64,000 nt of DNA from Verpa conica (GCA_033030425.1 JAUFSD010000015.1:496001-560000); one strand, 5' to 3'; positions 1 through 12,928 are shown, counted from the first letter of the stretch. Notes: generated from the sequence alone by a model not told the origin. Made by a program: numbers and translations.

Positions 1-309
1 GGCAACGAACATGAAAGGGATTCCATTCCACAACATACCTGTGCCATCCATACTCATCCTCCCCTTACCCTTTACCTTCTCGATCACCTCAAACCCACTT
101 TTATTTCCACTGAACGACACCGACAGCCTCTTGCTCTCCGCCTCATTCTCCGTGTTTTCTCCCTCGTCCTCGTCATCGCTAAATAGGCCGAACCCTCTCC
201 TTTTCACGGGAGCCTTGACGGGGAGTAACGAGCCCTGGCGCCCGCCCTGGCTACGGCTGAGCATCGACGAGGCGAGTAGCGGGTTCTGGGACGTACGGTT
301 GAGGACCAT
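1..309 (-). CDS. Unknown acidic/basic low-complexity protein, 5' part only
   Basis: Reading leftwards from an ATG at 309 there is an open frame of 90 codons beginning MVLNRTSQNPLLASSMLSRS. It has a basic stretch (APVKRRGFGLF) followed by an acidic run (SDDEDEGENTENEAESKR). The frame ends in a consensus donor, AG|GTATGT, with the last exon base at 39, so exon 1 is probably 39-309 and an intron runs off the left edge. The codon pattern and the perfect donor argue for a real gene, but the rest lies outside the window. I do not recognise a family. The SDDEDE motif is typical of disordered nuclear proteins, which is only a hint. An opposing frame over the same bases looks like a shadow. Confidence 0.5.
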   Translation of the reverse strand, partial: MVLNRTSQNPLLASSMLSRSQGGRQGSLLPVKAPVKRRGFGLFSDDEDEGENTENEAESKRLSVSFSGNKSGFEVIEKVKGKGRMSMDGTGMLWNGIPFMFVA

Positions 310-1119
310 CGCAGGAGGAGTATAAACAAATAAAGAAAACGAGAGTTTTTTTGTTTTTTTAGTCTTCTCGACCTTACCGTGATGAAACTGTGGATAGAGT
401 GGATGAGAGGCTCTTGTGAGGACGAATTGATTTGAAGAAGGTGAGAGCGACGTCGCGACCGATGGAAACAGGGCGCCATCGCGAAGTCTTGGCGGGGGGC
501 TGGGGCTAGGACAGATTGGGCACGTGGTCAATGATCGGTAACGCGAGATGGCTCGGCTGTCCAGTGGATTGCGGGGGGGTAATGATTTGGACCACGTACT
601 CGGGCCCAACCCACTGGGGTGGGAACCTTCAAGTGGGTTCTAGGGGTGATGTGTCCCGGTTGAGAGATTGATTGAGATTCTCTTGTTAAGATATCGTGTG
701 GTTCACAGTGCCAGATCCTTTCGGCCCAAGTACATGTAGCGTGTGTAGCCAACAAGTACATCTAACCGTGGAGGGTTCTCAAGAGTACATGCATGCACAT
801 ATATTCCATCTCTTGGTATTCCTTAAAGACACCCTAACCCTTTGATGGCAAAGATCAACCCCCACCACTTGTCGAATCACATTCAGTCACTCGCCTCTAC
901 CCCTCACTACCCATTATCCAATACTACTTCAGTCCATCTTCCCTTCTTCCCTTGCCCCTTCAATCCTCTCCATCTCCCTCCTACCTTCTATCCCTACTAA
1001 CCCAACCTCACCCAACATTCCTTGGCAAGTTGGGTTAGGGCTACTAGTGCCAAGACCCTGCATCCCACATAAGAATTTTTCACCTCACAACACAGCACCA
1101 TCAACCCACAAGGCACACA
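310..1119. other. Shared upstream region of two divergent genes
   Basis: This stretch separates the minus-strand gene starting at 309 from nop15 starting at 1120, so it should hold both promoters. The part nearest nop15 (about 850-1020) is strongly pyrimidine-rich on the plus strand, as is common upstream of fungal housekeeping genes. I see no convincing coding region or RNA gene. Short frames here lack splice or codon support. Confidence 0.6.
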
Positions 1120-2669
1120 ATGACATTCGAGACAAAACAAAAGAAGCGCAAGGGTAAGCTCGCCCTCAATTCTCTTCCTACTTCTCCAATTGAACATCAC
1201 TAACACAAAACAGCCGCGGCCTCGGCCCCCTCCCCCACTGCTAAAAAGGCTAAGCCTGCAACTCGCTCGCGCAAGAAGGCCGCCGACTTCATGTCCGACT
1301 CAGACTCCGAAGAAGGCGGCTGGGAAGCACTTGAGGCGAAGAAGAAGGTTGCAGTAAAGGCTACAAAGGAGAAGACTACCGGGAAGAAGGGCAAGAAGGA
1401 GGTTCCTGCATCTATACCTGCTACCGAGAAAGATGAGAAGAAGGAAAAGAAGGAGAAGAAGAAAACGGAAGAGTCGAATGAGGATGATGTTATTTCTCTC
1501 GATTCTGTAGCTGCAGAGGATGACAGCGCAGCTGAGAGCGAAGAAGAGGAGATTGATGATCAGACAGCAACATTACTAAAGGGATTTGAGAGTTCTGATG
1601 AGGAGGAAGAGGAGGCAGCAAAGAAAGAGGTAAATCAGTTCGATAAGGCAAAAATGGCGGTTGCGAGGATTCCGGATGAGAAGAAAATCAAGAAGAAGGT
1701 TGCTGCGCTCAAGGGAGACAAGGTATGTCTTTTTCACTATTTCTTTTCTCGGTGCTCGCGGCGATAAGCCAAGACACCACATTGCCCACTTTCCTGGCTT
1801 GATATGATGATAAGATAAGGGATTTAAAAGACAAATCTATGGTTATCAAAAAAAACATGAGTAATTGTGCTCTGATCAGCCAACAACTCACTCCCGTTTC
1901 CAATCTCACAACCCTCCTACCTTCACATACTAACTCCCGGCACTCCTAGTCCACCCCCGGCGTCCTCTACCTTGGCCGCATTCCCCACGGCTTCTACGAA
2001 CAAGAAATGCGCTCCTACTTCTCCCAATTCGGCACACTCACACGCCTACGTCTCTCCCGCAACAAAAAAACCGGCCACAGCAAGCACTACGCATTTCTTG
2101 AATTTGCCGACCACGAGGTTGCCCGTATTGTCGCGGAAACCATGGACAATTATCTCCTCTTTGGCCATATTCTCAAATGCAAAACTATCCCTCGCGACGA
2201 TCTTGAGTTCATCGAGCGTCTATTTAAGGGTGCCAACAAACGTTACAAACCTCGCCCCGGTGCAAAACTACAGAAGGCTGTTCACGAGCGAAAGCGTACA
2301 GCCGAGGAATGGGAGAAGAAGGAGAGCCGTGAGAGGGGGAGGAGGAGAAAGATTAATGATGGATTGAAGGCAAAGGGAATTGACTACGAGTTTGATGCGC
2401 CTGAAGTTAGGGCCCCAGAGATTGAGGCTGCGCCAGTCATGAAGTCAATCGAGGTGGCAGTACCTCAGGTGGAGGTCGTGGAGGCAGTCGTTGAAAAGGC
2501 TGTTGAAACAGCTGTTGACGTTGTTTCTAAGGATGGAATTAACGAGGTTGAGGTTCAGGTGGTTATAAAGAAGGCGAAGAAGGCGAAGACATCGACCAAG
2601 TCGTCAGCCAAGTCCCCGGCGTCAAAGGTCAAGAAGACGAAGAAACCATCAAAGAAGTCGAAGGCGTAA
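1120..2669 (+). CDS. nop15: Nop15-like RRM ribosome-biogenesis protein
   Basis: Three exons: 1120-1153, 1214-1722 and 1950-2669, giving 420 aa. Both introns have good signals (GTAAGC..CAG; GTATGT..TAG with CTAAC at about 1930). Residues about 1-180 are Lys/Glu/Ser-rich and probably disordered. Residues about 184-262 form one RRM containing GRIPHGFYEQEMRSYFSQFG and the second ribonucleoprotein motif SKHYAFLEFAD. This block is diagnostic for the Nop15/NIFK family, nucleolar RNA-binding proteins that act in 60S subunit assembly and ITS2 processing. The C-terminus is a long Lys/Ser/Val tail ending KKPSKKSKA, likely nucleolar-targeting. The protein is much longer than yeast Nop15 because of both tails, which is usual in filamentous fungi. 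The start is the first ATG in frame with exon 2 across a clean donor. Confidence 0.9.
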
Positions 2670-3319
2670 TGCAAGGGAGTAATTATATATATAATTTCCA
2701 AAAGCAATGTGTTTTAGCCGGGTCTGTACAGCCATAGGCAATAAGTCGTCTGACGGCCTGGGCCGTGGTAAGATATGTTTTAGGTAGCAACTAATGTGAG
2801 ATATTGGTGTACTATCTACATCTATAGACCTCTGGAATATGGGGATATAGTTTAACACCTAGTAAGGCCTTTTTTTGTCGTTCTGTTCCCCACCTAAGTT
2901 TATACACGTAAAAAGAGGTAAAAAAAAATACCCTATGAGTATATAGATTAGATATAAACCCTAGATTCATTGGCTTTGGAGCTCGACCCTCTTTACAGCT
3001 ATGGTAACCCCTTGCCCGAGAACTATGGATAAACGGGCTAAAACACGCCAATATTTGCTGAAACCACGTCTGATGACTGATTGCCTATAAGTACTCCGCA
3101 TGCATATAATATGATGAATTATGACCAGTACTATGATTGTACTACGCATTATGCACTCTTGTAGGAAAGCGCCGTGTGACTCTTCAAACAATCTGGAATC
3201 TGTTAATGAGTCTTTCCACATTAATATTCCCAGTATGCGGCTCTACCCGCTACCTATCAATTTCTGTGCACAGCCTTAATCATCCAACCACCTCTCTCAA
3301 AACCGTATATAACCCCGCC
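2670..3319. other. Intergenic between nop15 and the TatD-like gene
   Basis: About 650 nt holding the nop15 3' UTR and the promoter of the next gene. An upstream in-frame ATG at 3137 would lengthen the TatD-like protein by 61 residues, but that stretch shows no conserved look. No other feature is visible. Confidence 0.5.
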
Positions 3320-4793
3320 ATGACTCTCCCTGACACTGCCCGTAAAGTGTTTGGCCTCCAGCGCTCAAAAATTAACTTCGTCCCCTCCGGGATCCCATAC
3401 GTACCCGGGAAACCGCCACCAATCCGCAAAGTTGCATTCGACGGGAAAGGGTCATTGGAGAAGAGGATACCAGACGTCCACCGCTACAACGCTCTCCCAG
3501 TACTAAACCTTAGGTCCTCACAAATTAGGGAAGGGACATCACCGCACCACGGATTACCAACTATAAGAAAGGTTGGGCTTGGGTGGTCTCCAGACTGGGG
3601 AAAGCTTAGGATCAGGAAGGTGAAGGTCGATCGGTATTCTCCCTTTGACGAGGACTCGCCGTATAATCCGGAGGCACCAGTGAAAATGACAGCGCCCGGG
3701 CACCAGAGTAATTTGGATGAGAAGTTGGCGGCGGTGGCGGCTGCGGCGGAGAACCCGCAGGTGAAGAAGAAGAGTAAGAGTTCGAAAAATAACTTGGCGG
3801 TGGAAGGACATAGGATTGAGAGGCCGGATGTGAAGACTACTTATGTAGATACACATTGTCACTTGGTTTCTACACTACAGATGTTGATAGATGTGAGTAT
3901 CTCCTTCTCTCTGTAGGAAATATCTAACAAATACTCAGAACAGCGGTGATGGAGAAACAATACCCCAAAACGCCCTCGACACATTCGTCAAGACCATCTT
4001 CCCACCCCAAGTCACAGCCGTAGTCGACATCCACTGCGATCTCCCTCTCAAGGACTACCACGAGAAAGCTGCAACCCTCAACTGGCCATACCACTTCAAA
4101 TACCACTTCTCTATCGGCGTGCACCCACACTGCGCAATGTCCTACACCGACGAGGTCCACGAATCACTCGTGAAAGCAATGTCTCACCCCTCCTGTGTCG
4201 CATGGGGTGAATGCGGACTCGACTACTTCAAGAACCACATCTCCACACACCCAACCCAGCGCGCGGTATTTGCACGTCAACTCGCCGCAGCTGTACAGCT
4301 CGGTAAACCTATCGTTGTACATACCCGTGAAGCGGACGAAGACACCCTCGCTGCGATTAGAGAGAATGTTCCGAAGGACCATAGAATTCATGTCCACTGC
4401 TTTACGTCGGGTCCTACGCTTGCAAAAACAATGTTGAAGGAGTATCCGAATTCGTATATTGGTATCACGGGGGTTATCTCGTATAATGGGATTGACCATG
4501 TTAATCAGTTGATCCGCAGTGGGGAGATACCTGTTGAGAGAATGCTGTTGGAGACGGATAGTCCGTATATGGTTCCGAAGAAGGCGTATGAGTGGCTTGT
4601 GGAGGAGCGGCCCCAGGATCGGAAAAAGAGGTTTTTGGTTAGTCATTCGGGGATGATACCATTTACGGCGGACAGGATCGTGGAGGAGATTAATAGAGGT
4701 AGGAAAGCGAGGGAGGAGAAGGAGATTGCGTTAGATGAGGTGTTGGATATTACGAGAGGGAATGCAGCGAAGATGTATGGGATTGATGTTTAG
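3320..4793 (+). CDS. TatD-family metallo-hydrolase, Scn1 (Cut9-interacting)-like
   Basis: Two exons, 3320-3892 and 3939-4793, joined across a 46-nt intron (GTGAGT, CTAAC at 3924, CAG), giving 475 aa. The first about 170 residues are a fungal-specific, probably disordered extension. The TatD TIM-barrel fold follows, with the expected metal-site motifs in order: DTHCH (D177, H179, H181), GECGLDY, VVHTREAD, VHCFT and LLETDSPY near the C-terminus. TatD enzymes are divalent-metal DNases. The fungal long form is usually annotated as Cut9-interacting protein Scn1. The long N-terminus and the whole metal set fit that subgroup; substrate is inferred only from family. I chose 3320 as start because its context (GCC before ATG) is good; an in-frame ATG at 3137 is the alternative. 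Confidence 0.88.
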
Positions 4794-6650
4794 GGGCGGT
4801 GATTAGGACCATAGAAAGAAGTAGGCTAGAGTTTATCTTTTTACACTAAGAGAGGACGAATATAGCCTCTTCTAGAGGGTAAGATGGTTGCATATTACTG
4901 TGCCTTTTTCTTCAAAGTAACCGTTAAGATTGATCGACTACGGCCCCATAGACCATGAAACTCCCCTTTATAGCTCTATCACGATGAATGGACTACTGTA
5001 ATCAGGACTTAGAGCCGAGTGTTATCTCGCGATGCCTTTGGTAAGAGCATCGATTATCGCCTTTATAGGATTACATATAAGCTCTTTCCGGGAGGATAAA
5101 GCCGGAAGAAGCACTAGTCGTAGGGAACATAAGATAAAAATTCAACCTAGAGCGTTTCCACCACATATACACTAAGCCCACCGCCTTCCCGTATGAGTAG
5201 ATGGACTTAATTACGGACTTCGAAACCAAGTGGCTTCTTGAGGGTCAACTGCCTTTGAGGAATAAATCTACATTGTAAGCACGGGTAGATGAACAACAAT
5301 GTTCGTTGAATCTCAAATCACTCATAGATCAAAGTTCTCTAAGCCGTTAAAACAAAAAAAGCATCTTAATATTAGGATAAATTGCTATACCAACGCCCCA
5401 TCCATACTAGAAGGATAATCAAAACGCATGCTTAGTCACTAGTACAATTTCTAGGGTATGAAAAAACCAATATTATTTAGATAAATCACAATCGTACAAC
5501 CCAAAGGGCTCATACTTCAAGAACAACAGATAACTAACATGATCTCGTAGCGTGATTAGAAGACTCCCCTACTCTACCACACTATAGTCATAGGTTATCA
5601 CTCGCTGTCTGGCATCCCAAGGAAATGAATGAATGAATGAATTAATCATAAATACATAAGAAAAGGAATTAATGTTTTCCCTAGACCGCATTAACCTCCC
5701 CCTAGTCCCATCTTCATCCTGATTGTTGCTTTGCCTATAGTGACACAGAAAGCCACGTCTAGGGGCTGGGCACAAAACTAGCCCCCAAAGAAGGATCAAA
5801 CACTCGGTGCGCCGATACAACTCCGACGTTTTACTTATTAGACCCAGTGTTTCAACCACTAAGCTATCTTCCAAGTACCTTCTACTGATGTCTTTTTATG
5901 CTGAAGTAGTCTTTGATGAAGTTTAGTGTCGTCATTGTCTTTTTTTATCTACCCGGCAAACTATTTTCTCACTATCCCCCTAAGAGCATGAAAATTCCAT
6001 TCTTATCATTATGTCACTACTATAGTATGCATATATCTACTAAACTTCATGTAGGGATTTCATAATAAAGCTGGACAATGCTACTAAGAGTAGATATGTA
6101 CCTTTGTTCCTGCTGCCAGAGTCACACTATGACCCTTCCCGAGGATGCTAAACAAGTGTCTTCCCTATGTAAGGTATCCTTAGTGTAGTGATTACAAAGA
6201 CAAGATGGAAACGACTCTTCAAGCATTCACTCGCTTGTTAAGCCCAAAAATTTAAGCCCTACTATATATATTTGAGTATTAGCGCCTGGCCTGGCCTAGC
6301 CTAGCCCTAAGTACTAACACCTTAAAGCAAGGAGTATCGGAAACAATATAGACTGTTATTATCAATGCTACCATGCAGCTATATGCAGAGAAAACTTAGT
6401 TATATAACTGCAATAATTCCATACCGCCAATCAGAATACATGCTGTACATGTAATTACGATACCGCGTGGCTGAAATTACCCGGATGATGATTGTTGACG
6501 TCATTCTATAGAACATTAACACTATCAAATCGTGAGATTTACTCAAAACAGGTAAACCTACCCACCGCTCATCTTGGCTTTCTCGCCCTCGGCATCAAAG
6601 AAAGATCCCTGAGCCCTCGACAACCATTCCCAAGCTTACACAAGTCGATA
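4794..6650. other. AT-rich intergenic region with a SINE
   Basis: About 1.86 kb without a convincing gene. The only structured item is the SINE-like element at 5625-5872 on the minus strand. The remainder is AT-rich with short homopolymer runs. A few tandem pentamers (CTGGC/CTAGC) lie near 6285-6305. Confidence 0.6.
5625..5872 (-). mobile_element. tRNA-derived SINE-like retroelement
   Basis: Read on the minus strand, the element starts at 5872 with GGAAGAT followed by an A-box-like TAGCTTAGTGG. A B-box-like GTTTGATCC follows about 60 nt further on, which is the layout of a RNA polymerase III tRNA-type promoter. The body of about 150 nt is unrelated to tRNA. The 3' end is TTTATGATTAATTCATTC continuing as an ATTC tetramer array, a typical SINE tail. 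Two short fragments elsewhere (21524-21552 and 48671-48707) share this same 3' end and are flanked by direct repeats. That supports a family mobilised by a LINE-type machinery. Target-site duplication around this copy is unclear (only CCAAG-like similarity). Confidence 0.6.
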
Positions 6651-8496
6651 ATGCCGTACAACCTTCGACCAAGAAATACTACTGCCGTCAAGCGACCAGC
6701 CGAAGCCGCCCTTTCTTCTCGCAAGCGGCAGCGAGGAGGATCAAAATCAGGCCAAGTTTTATACAGTGATGTTGGGAATGCGCTCAGAAAGAAGGTTCTC
6801 CGGCCGTTAGGGCTATTCGAGTCACTTTTTACAGCTTATCCGGTTACCCAATCTATCATCCAGCATCTCTCTACCCCCGATGTCATATCACTGTGTATCA
6901 CAACGCCACATCTCTGGCGCCTGTTGGCAGAAAATCATTCTTTCCATGTATTCTCCAACCACCGTAATGGCCTCGATTTAGCCAGACCTGTTCGTAATCT
7001 CAAGGAATATTATTCTCGAAACATCTACGAGAAATTTTTCAGTGGAATCGGTGATCTAGAACGCTTATTCTCTAATTATGTTGACTGTGCAGCAATCACC
7101 CATTTAGTCCTCGATAGGACAGATTTGGAGTACCGAGTGCTACTTGCTATTACGACGAAAACGAAATTGAAATTACTCAGCTTGAAGCATTGCCGAAAGC
7201 TAGTGTTGGAGGGGATCGAAGCTCTCCTTGATCCGTCATCTCGTTTCAGGGGACTTCTCGATGCGTATCCGCCAACAAGCACTAGACTGCAAGATGGGCC
7301 ACCCAAAGCCTTGCTTTCCGATTTAGAGACCTTATGTGTATGCAACCCTGCTTGTATCTTCGCAGATACTGCCTACTAATATTACTCCATCACAAAGATC
7401 TGGGGTCTTCCTAAGACACACTGGGTCTACATCTCCAGCAGCTATTCAGAAGACAATCATCTAGATGATACCATCACATTTACCAATATCCTTCGTTTCT
7501 GCCGTAAGAAAAATATCGATCTTGACGTATCCCGCTGCCTCTCCCCTGTCCCGTGTACTGGGTTCCAAGGTGCAATGGAGAGATGGGCACTAAACTCCCA
7601 CAGTAGTTTTTTTAATGACCAACCAATCTCCGATGAATCAATATGGATGTGTGAAAAGAAAAAGCTACAGTGTGCGTGCGGGGAAATCAAAGACCTTTCG
7701 ATTTGCGAAGAGTGTATCGGTGACTGGTATATGGAGATGTATGGCTTCTGTCAGACCTGTGAACAGTAAGCGTCCCGCTCCTGAAGCTAGTACCATACTG
7801 AAAAATCAGATTTATATGCGATAGCGAGATTTGCGAGGGAGTATGGCCATTATGTGATGAATGCGGCCCTCAGTGCTGGGAGTATGTACCGGCAACTATT
7901 TCAGCTAAAACAAATGATTGAATACTTATATATCTAATAATCTCTCTCTAGTTGCTCGTTCGCAAAGTGGCATGATACCTGCACATCATGTGGCGATGAC
8001 ATCTGCATGCCCCACGCAACTTCAAAGCGTGTTAAACAATCTTGCAATATCTGCGAAGCTCGTTACTGCGATAACTGTTACTTTCGTTATGATTACTGCA
8101 TCATCGAGAAGTGCTGTGTCTGCAAAGAAAATATTTGCGCGGTAAGTCACGAATCCAATACTACTCGGCACATCCTTTACTAACCCTGTATCCCAGGATT
8201 GTCTGCTCACCGACCCAGTCTGTGAGCGCTGTGCTATGGGCGTCTGTAAATCGTGCCGAAAATCAATCGATGAAGCCTGTCCAGAAAAAGCGTTTACCCC
8301 AAATGCCCGCGAAGTTTTCTCCCAGTACGATCGCGAGAGTTCACCGAGTATGGATTGGTGCGATGGGAAGTGGCTCTGTGGGGGTTGTCTCAGTAGTATC
8401 AAGAGTAGGTTAAGTCTAAGACGTAGTGTGCGGAGTGGAGATTACGAGAGGGAAAGGAGCTTTGTGTGGATTGATAAACAATGGTCGTCGTTTTGA
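6651..8496 (+). CDS. Cys-rich zinc-finger-like protein with F-box-like N-terminus
   Basis: Five exons: 6651-7337, 7398-7765, 7825-7881, 7952-8141 and 8197-8496, giving 533 aa. Introns are 55-70 nt with good donors (GTATGC, GTAAGC, GTATGT, GTAAGT) and branch points such as CTACTAAT. The N-terminus is MPYNLRPRN plus a basic patch. Residues about 60-100 (LFESLFTAYPVTQSIIQHLS, then DVISLCITTPHLWRLL) resemble an F-box. A leucine-rich part follows (THLVLDRTDLEYRVLLAI). The last about 200 residues carry a dense series of CxxC pairs (CACG, CEEC, CQTC, CEIC, CDEC, CWEC, CTSC, CNIC, CDNC, CCVC, CADC, CERC, CKSC), so several zinc ions are probably bound. Similar fungal proteins may be ubiquitin-ligase adaptors; that is inference. 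I do not recognise a named family. Confidence 0.75.
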
Positions 8497-11400
8497 CATT
8501 GGACACGTATTGTTATTTGCTTTTGGTATTACCTTGGACTTTCTTTGTATTACAGCAGAATTATTCCTTTGATTTGTTCTCTTTTCAACTAAGCAGCAAG
8601 ACTCCCAACTCAATGCTTTAAGGATTATCATAAACTAGTATAAAAGAGCCGCTGATTTGCGCTGTTACCCTCTCTAATTTACTAATCACCTACTATGTGA
8701 CTAGTCACTCAAAAAAAAAAAAGTTTCCCAAAAGTAAAAAAAATTCTAGTGTGATCGAATCGATATCCCGCGAGCTGAAAAACAAGCACCTGTAGAACAT
8801 ACTAGGCGATCAACTACATATTCATATTGAAAGACACGAAACAGAATCAACGGGCTCGTAAAAGTTAGTAACCCTCTCATTAGCCGCCTAGAAGTAACTG
8901 CAAGAATATGAAATGTAGCCATGCCCTTCAATATAGCCGGTATATATATCCTATCACATACGAGTGACATTCTATGACTTGTGATCAACAGTACACTAAC
9001 CAACATTATTACCGGGGAAAGAGAAGAAGAAAACATTCAGGCACAGACCAGACCCCACAAACCCACAAGAAGAAGGGGGAGAGGGGGAAAAAAGAAACAA
9101 ACAGCTCGTGTGCCCTTAGAAAATTTGGGGGCATAGAGGTACATCTACATATTCTACAGGAAAGCCTAAACGAACATGCGCAGCAATCAGTGAATTGTAG
9201 GTTGCCACGTGCACCTACATATACATACAAATTGCGTAACTAAGTACTCCACGTATTGATCATCTTGCCGTATCACAGGTAGGCCAAGAGGTCGGAAGTG
9301 AAGTGGTGAGAAAGAGTGCGCGTCGCCAATTAGGTGGTTAAAGTAACCTCACTTATTTGTGGAGCCGCATTAGGTAATGTCTCATATCTCAATTATTGCT
9401 CTCTTGAAATTTGTCTCCCATTCCTCGAAATACACATATTGTAGATATAGGGCCACTCGATGAATTAAATAAGTACCTAACTACATTTCCGCAGCCTCGT
9501 TATTACACTATTCACTGATTAATAGGGTGCTCTACGCTAGAGGAACCTAGGGTTCGGTACACGTGACTACGCTGCCAACTAATCCTAAACCTAATCCAAC
9601 CATGGGCTACTCTCACACCAAGAACAGGGACATCTCGATCAGTAGGCACGTCCATCCAGATTTACTCAATGGATGCGGATACTGTAAGGATTTCCGCCGC
9701 GACAGTGAACCCCACGTGTCGGGTATGTTTGAGGTTTCCTGTACCTCCAGAGACAGTGCGCAAGAAGAGGTTTGAGAGCGTACATATCGCTAATGAACTG
9801 CCAATTATACTTGCAACCTCTGGTATGCATGGTATATTGGCTATGTTTCGAGTATGTTCTCCGTAGCGTCGTTCGCCAGACCTTATCAATGTTTTGAGTA
9901 TGGTATACTGCTATTTACCCGGGAACTGTGGGGTTAGCTAGGTCTGGGGGGGGGGGGCGCAGGTCTTGTGGGATGTTTTGTTGAGAGTCCTTATCGATTG
10001 CCTGCATATATGTATTGGGAGAGGATGGCCTGTTGATAAGAGATAGGATATACTTACTCAATAGTTTCAACGGATATAAGTCCGAGGAAATTTCTGTGCC
10101 CTGCAGCAGAGGGATCACGGGGGATGGGGATGGCGGCTGAGGGAGTGGAGTACGAGATCTGAGATCGAACATATATTCGATTTAATACCAATAAACCTTC
10201 CTGCCAGAGAGGTCGTACTTACCAGAAAGGAAATATTTTGTCAATAGATCAACCACCAAGACCTTAGTTTTTGGTAGGTACAAGTGAAGAACAATAATTC
10301 CAATTGGTTATCGAGTGATTAAACATGTCTATAGAAACTAAGACAATATAACCCTGTACCTTGAGTGGCTAGGACTGAAGTGGGCAGTTTACCCGAGGCG
10401 CATGGCGGTGTTTCTCATTTCCTTCTAGAACCAAGTTTTTGGCTTCTCTTGCTTGCAGCTGCCAGGAACGCTGGAACATTTCCTGTCGAACATTACCTGT
10501 CGTACTACGTAGCTGTTTATGGGGTTTTTCCGACTTGAACACAAACCCTGTTTCACCGCAGTATTATGCACTATGACGATCTAACTTCCAGGTTCGACTA
10601 TTTGAATTCTCCGACTTGCGGAAGCAGGTCTCTCGGGAGTACTGCTGATCATATAAGACCCGGTAGATGCGTACCCATGTTCTTTCCATCGTAGACTAGA
10701 TCAGGTGGCGGCCCCACCAATTCATTGGGCTATAGCTCATCTCCACACTGTAACTACCGTACACAGTACCGCGACGACTATTCCCACTGGTTGAAAGCGA
10801 AAGTATCAAAAATTTGGCTGCCCGTATCCGTTTGGAGCGCCTGGAGCCGATATGAAAGTAAAAGGTCAGATCTTATGATTAGTATTATTACCAACTACCA
10901 GTCCGTTTTTCCCGCGACCCTAACTACATAACGTGGAGTGTCTAACCGAGGGAAAACAAAAGAGTAAGGTATGCACACTTTTAGCGGGTTCCTGATTGGG
11001 ACAGCTGTGATATTGGGTGCAGGTAAGGCATTGTAAAGCCGGCAGGACCTCTGGTAACAGAAGTACAATGACGTCGGTATCCCTGAGGTCTCCCTGAGTA
11101 GGTCTCCCTGAGTGGTCTCATCCCGATAAGGCTCAGTGATTTCCTAAACTTAAAGCCTTTCTCAATGATCTAAGTGTTGAGTCTATGGTTCCTTAATGTC
11201 GAACACGAATTTTATTAACTATTAGTCGGAAAGATCATTAGGACAGCAGGATCCCTGTAAACTTGTTAGTATTAGCCTAATGAAGAAGGAATATTTCGTC
11301 TGAAAACCATTCTCTGACCTTTTAAGGTAAGCCCATCAATAGGTGCTGTTTTACCTGGATAATTTTTCCTTTGGAGTATTAAATCCAGCCCCGTAGACAC

Positions 11401-12928
11401 CAGAAAGTCTGAGTGACAGCAATATCCCTGTAGAGAAGGTATGACCAACGGGAGCCCAGAAGGCCCAAGGCTTCCATATCTTCAACGCTTTCTTGACGAC
11501 CCCCACGCGGGGCAAGGTTTAAAATCGGTAATTGACATGTTCAGGAAGTCTTTTCTATAAACTCAGGTTAGCTTTATATCCTAAGAGGTAATTGGGAGCG
11601 TTCGGTCTTGTAGGACCGTAGGTAGTCTTGAAGGGGCGTGTCTTCAAAGTTATGCTGGTCCGTTCGATGATCAATGCAGGAACCACGGAGGGCCTAGATT
11701 TCAAATATGTCGTCTGAAAGATGAGTTGTAAGGAAAGAAAACTCTGAAAGGTAATGGATATGATGAGGTCCCATGTGTCGTCATCTGCCCCACGCTACTA
11801 AACCGGCCTACAGATACCGTAATATCCCTTGTTTTGCGTCGATAGGCAGATCACGACCAGCCACTGTAAAAAGCAAAAAATCTAAAATCTAAAATGCGTC
11901 GGTAATAAGTCCTAGCATTATTGTAATAGAGGGGCAAAATTCTATAGAGTGATATGGTATTATAGTTAATGACGAGTGATACCTTATGAGTTGGGATTTT
12001 TGGATCATATACCTGCAAACTTCAATAATACATATATGAGGGGGTCGTTTCATATTTCTGCCTTTCTGTGGGCTGATTTGAACCCAGACGCCTACTTGCA
12101 GTCTTAATATTCATGTATAATGCTTGGCGCAGTGTCATTTTCTTTGGTTCTCCGCGGCGCTCGGTCTAATTCGTATCGGTTTTACAAGTAACAATTGATT
12201 ATCCTCTCAAGCCTCCAATTCGATTGACCCGATCTGATCAGTTCTTGCCTCTTCCCCGCATTTTGAGTGGGTGGGTCTATACGAGTACAAAGGTTTGCTT
12301 TTTCCCCCTTCCCCAGCTGTTTTTATTTCTTTGCTGCGGGTTGGTTTAACGTTGGTCCTGCAGCAGACCGAGACGACTCTGCAGTATAGCCATTCGTGGC
12401 CTGTCCATGGGTTGCGAATATTTAACTGGCCGTGTAGATCAAACTAAACGAATCCCCGGGATTTCTGTTGGCCGACGTGGGACGACTGATCCATGAGCAT
12501 GCTAACTACCATGCAATTGCGTAAACCGTGATGATATGCAAAGCAGGACAGCCAAGAAGGTATTGATATTCCGGATTACCCGGTGGAATATCTATATAAT
12601 TTTTTTGTCTGAGAGTATATATAAAACGGTCAACGTCGCTTTCCTAAACCCATTCTCTCAAATAGATAGGACTCGTACGGATAGCTGCCGTGTTACTCTG
12701 CAAGGATCTCAATTAGACAAGCTTTTCCCCACGCAAACTAAACGAGCCCTGCAGTGCGCTGTCCGGTTAGACTAGCCATATTGATTCTACCGGAGCAAAG
12801 GGTCACGATAACTCCCCCCCTCCGGCCCCACAGGTCTCCTCCTCTCCCTACAAAAAGGACCACACATCCCCCCCCTTCTCTTACCCTTCATCCTTTCACG
12901 ATTAAAGAACCACACCACAAAAACGACA
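8497..12928. other. Long gene-poor interval
   Basis: About 4.4 kb with no gene I can support. Small open frames occur, for example at 8974-9243, 9563-9775 and on the minus strand at 9915-10172. They lack recognisable domains. The last contains an AT-rich stretch with a possible GTAAGT donor and CAG acceptor, so a tiny decayed gene cannot be excluded. A short direct repeat of GGTCTCCCTGAG lies at about 11085-11117. A tRNA-like B-box (GGTTCAAATC on the minus strand, about 12070) lacks a foldable cloverleaf. Confidence 0.5.
11085..11117. repeat. Short tandem repeat
   Basis: The motif GGTCTCCCTGAGT occurs twice back to back, with a third partial copy (GGTCTC) following. It is a small local duplication in non-coding DNA with no evident function. 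Confidence 0.6.

Noticed and set aside
12060..12150. tRNA-like sequence on the minus strand with GGTTCAAATC
   Set aside because: A B-box-like motif is present, but D-arm, anticodon arm and acceptor pairing do not form a cloverleaf.
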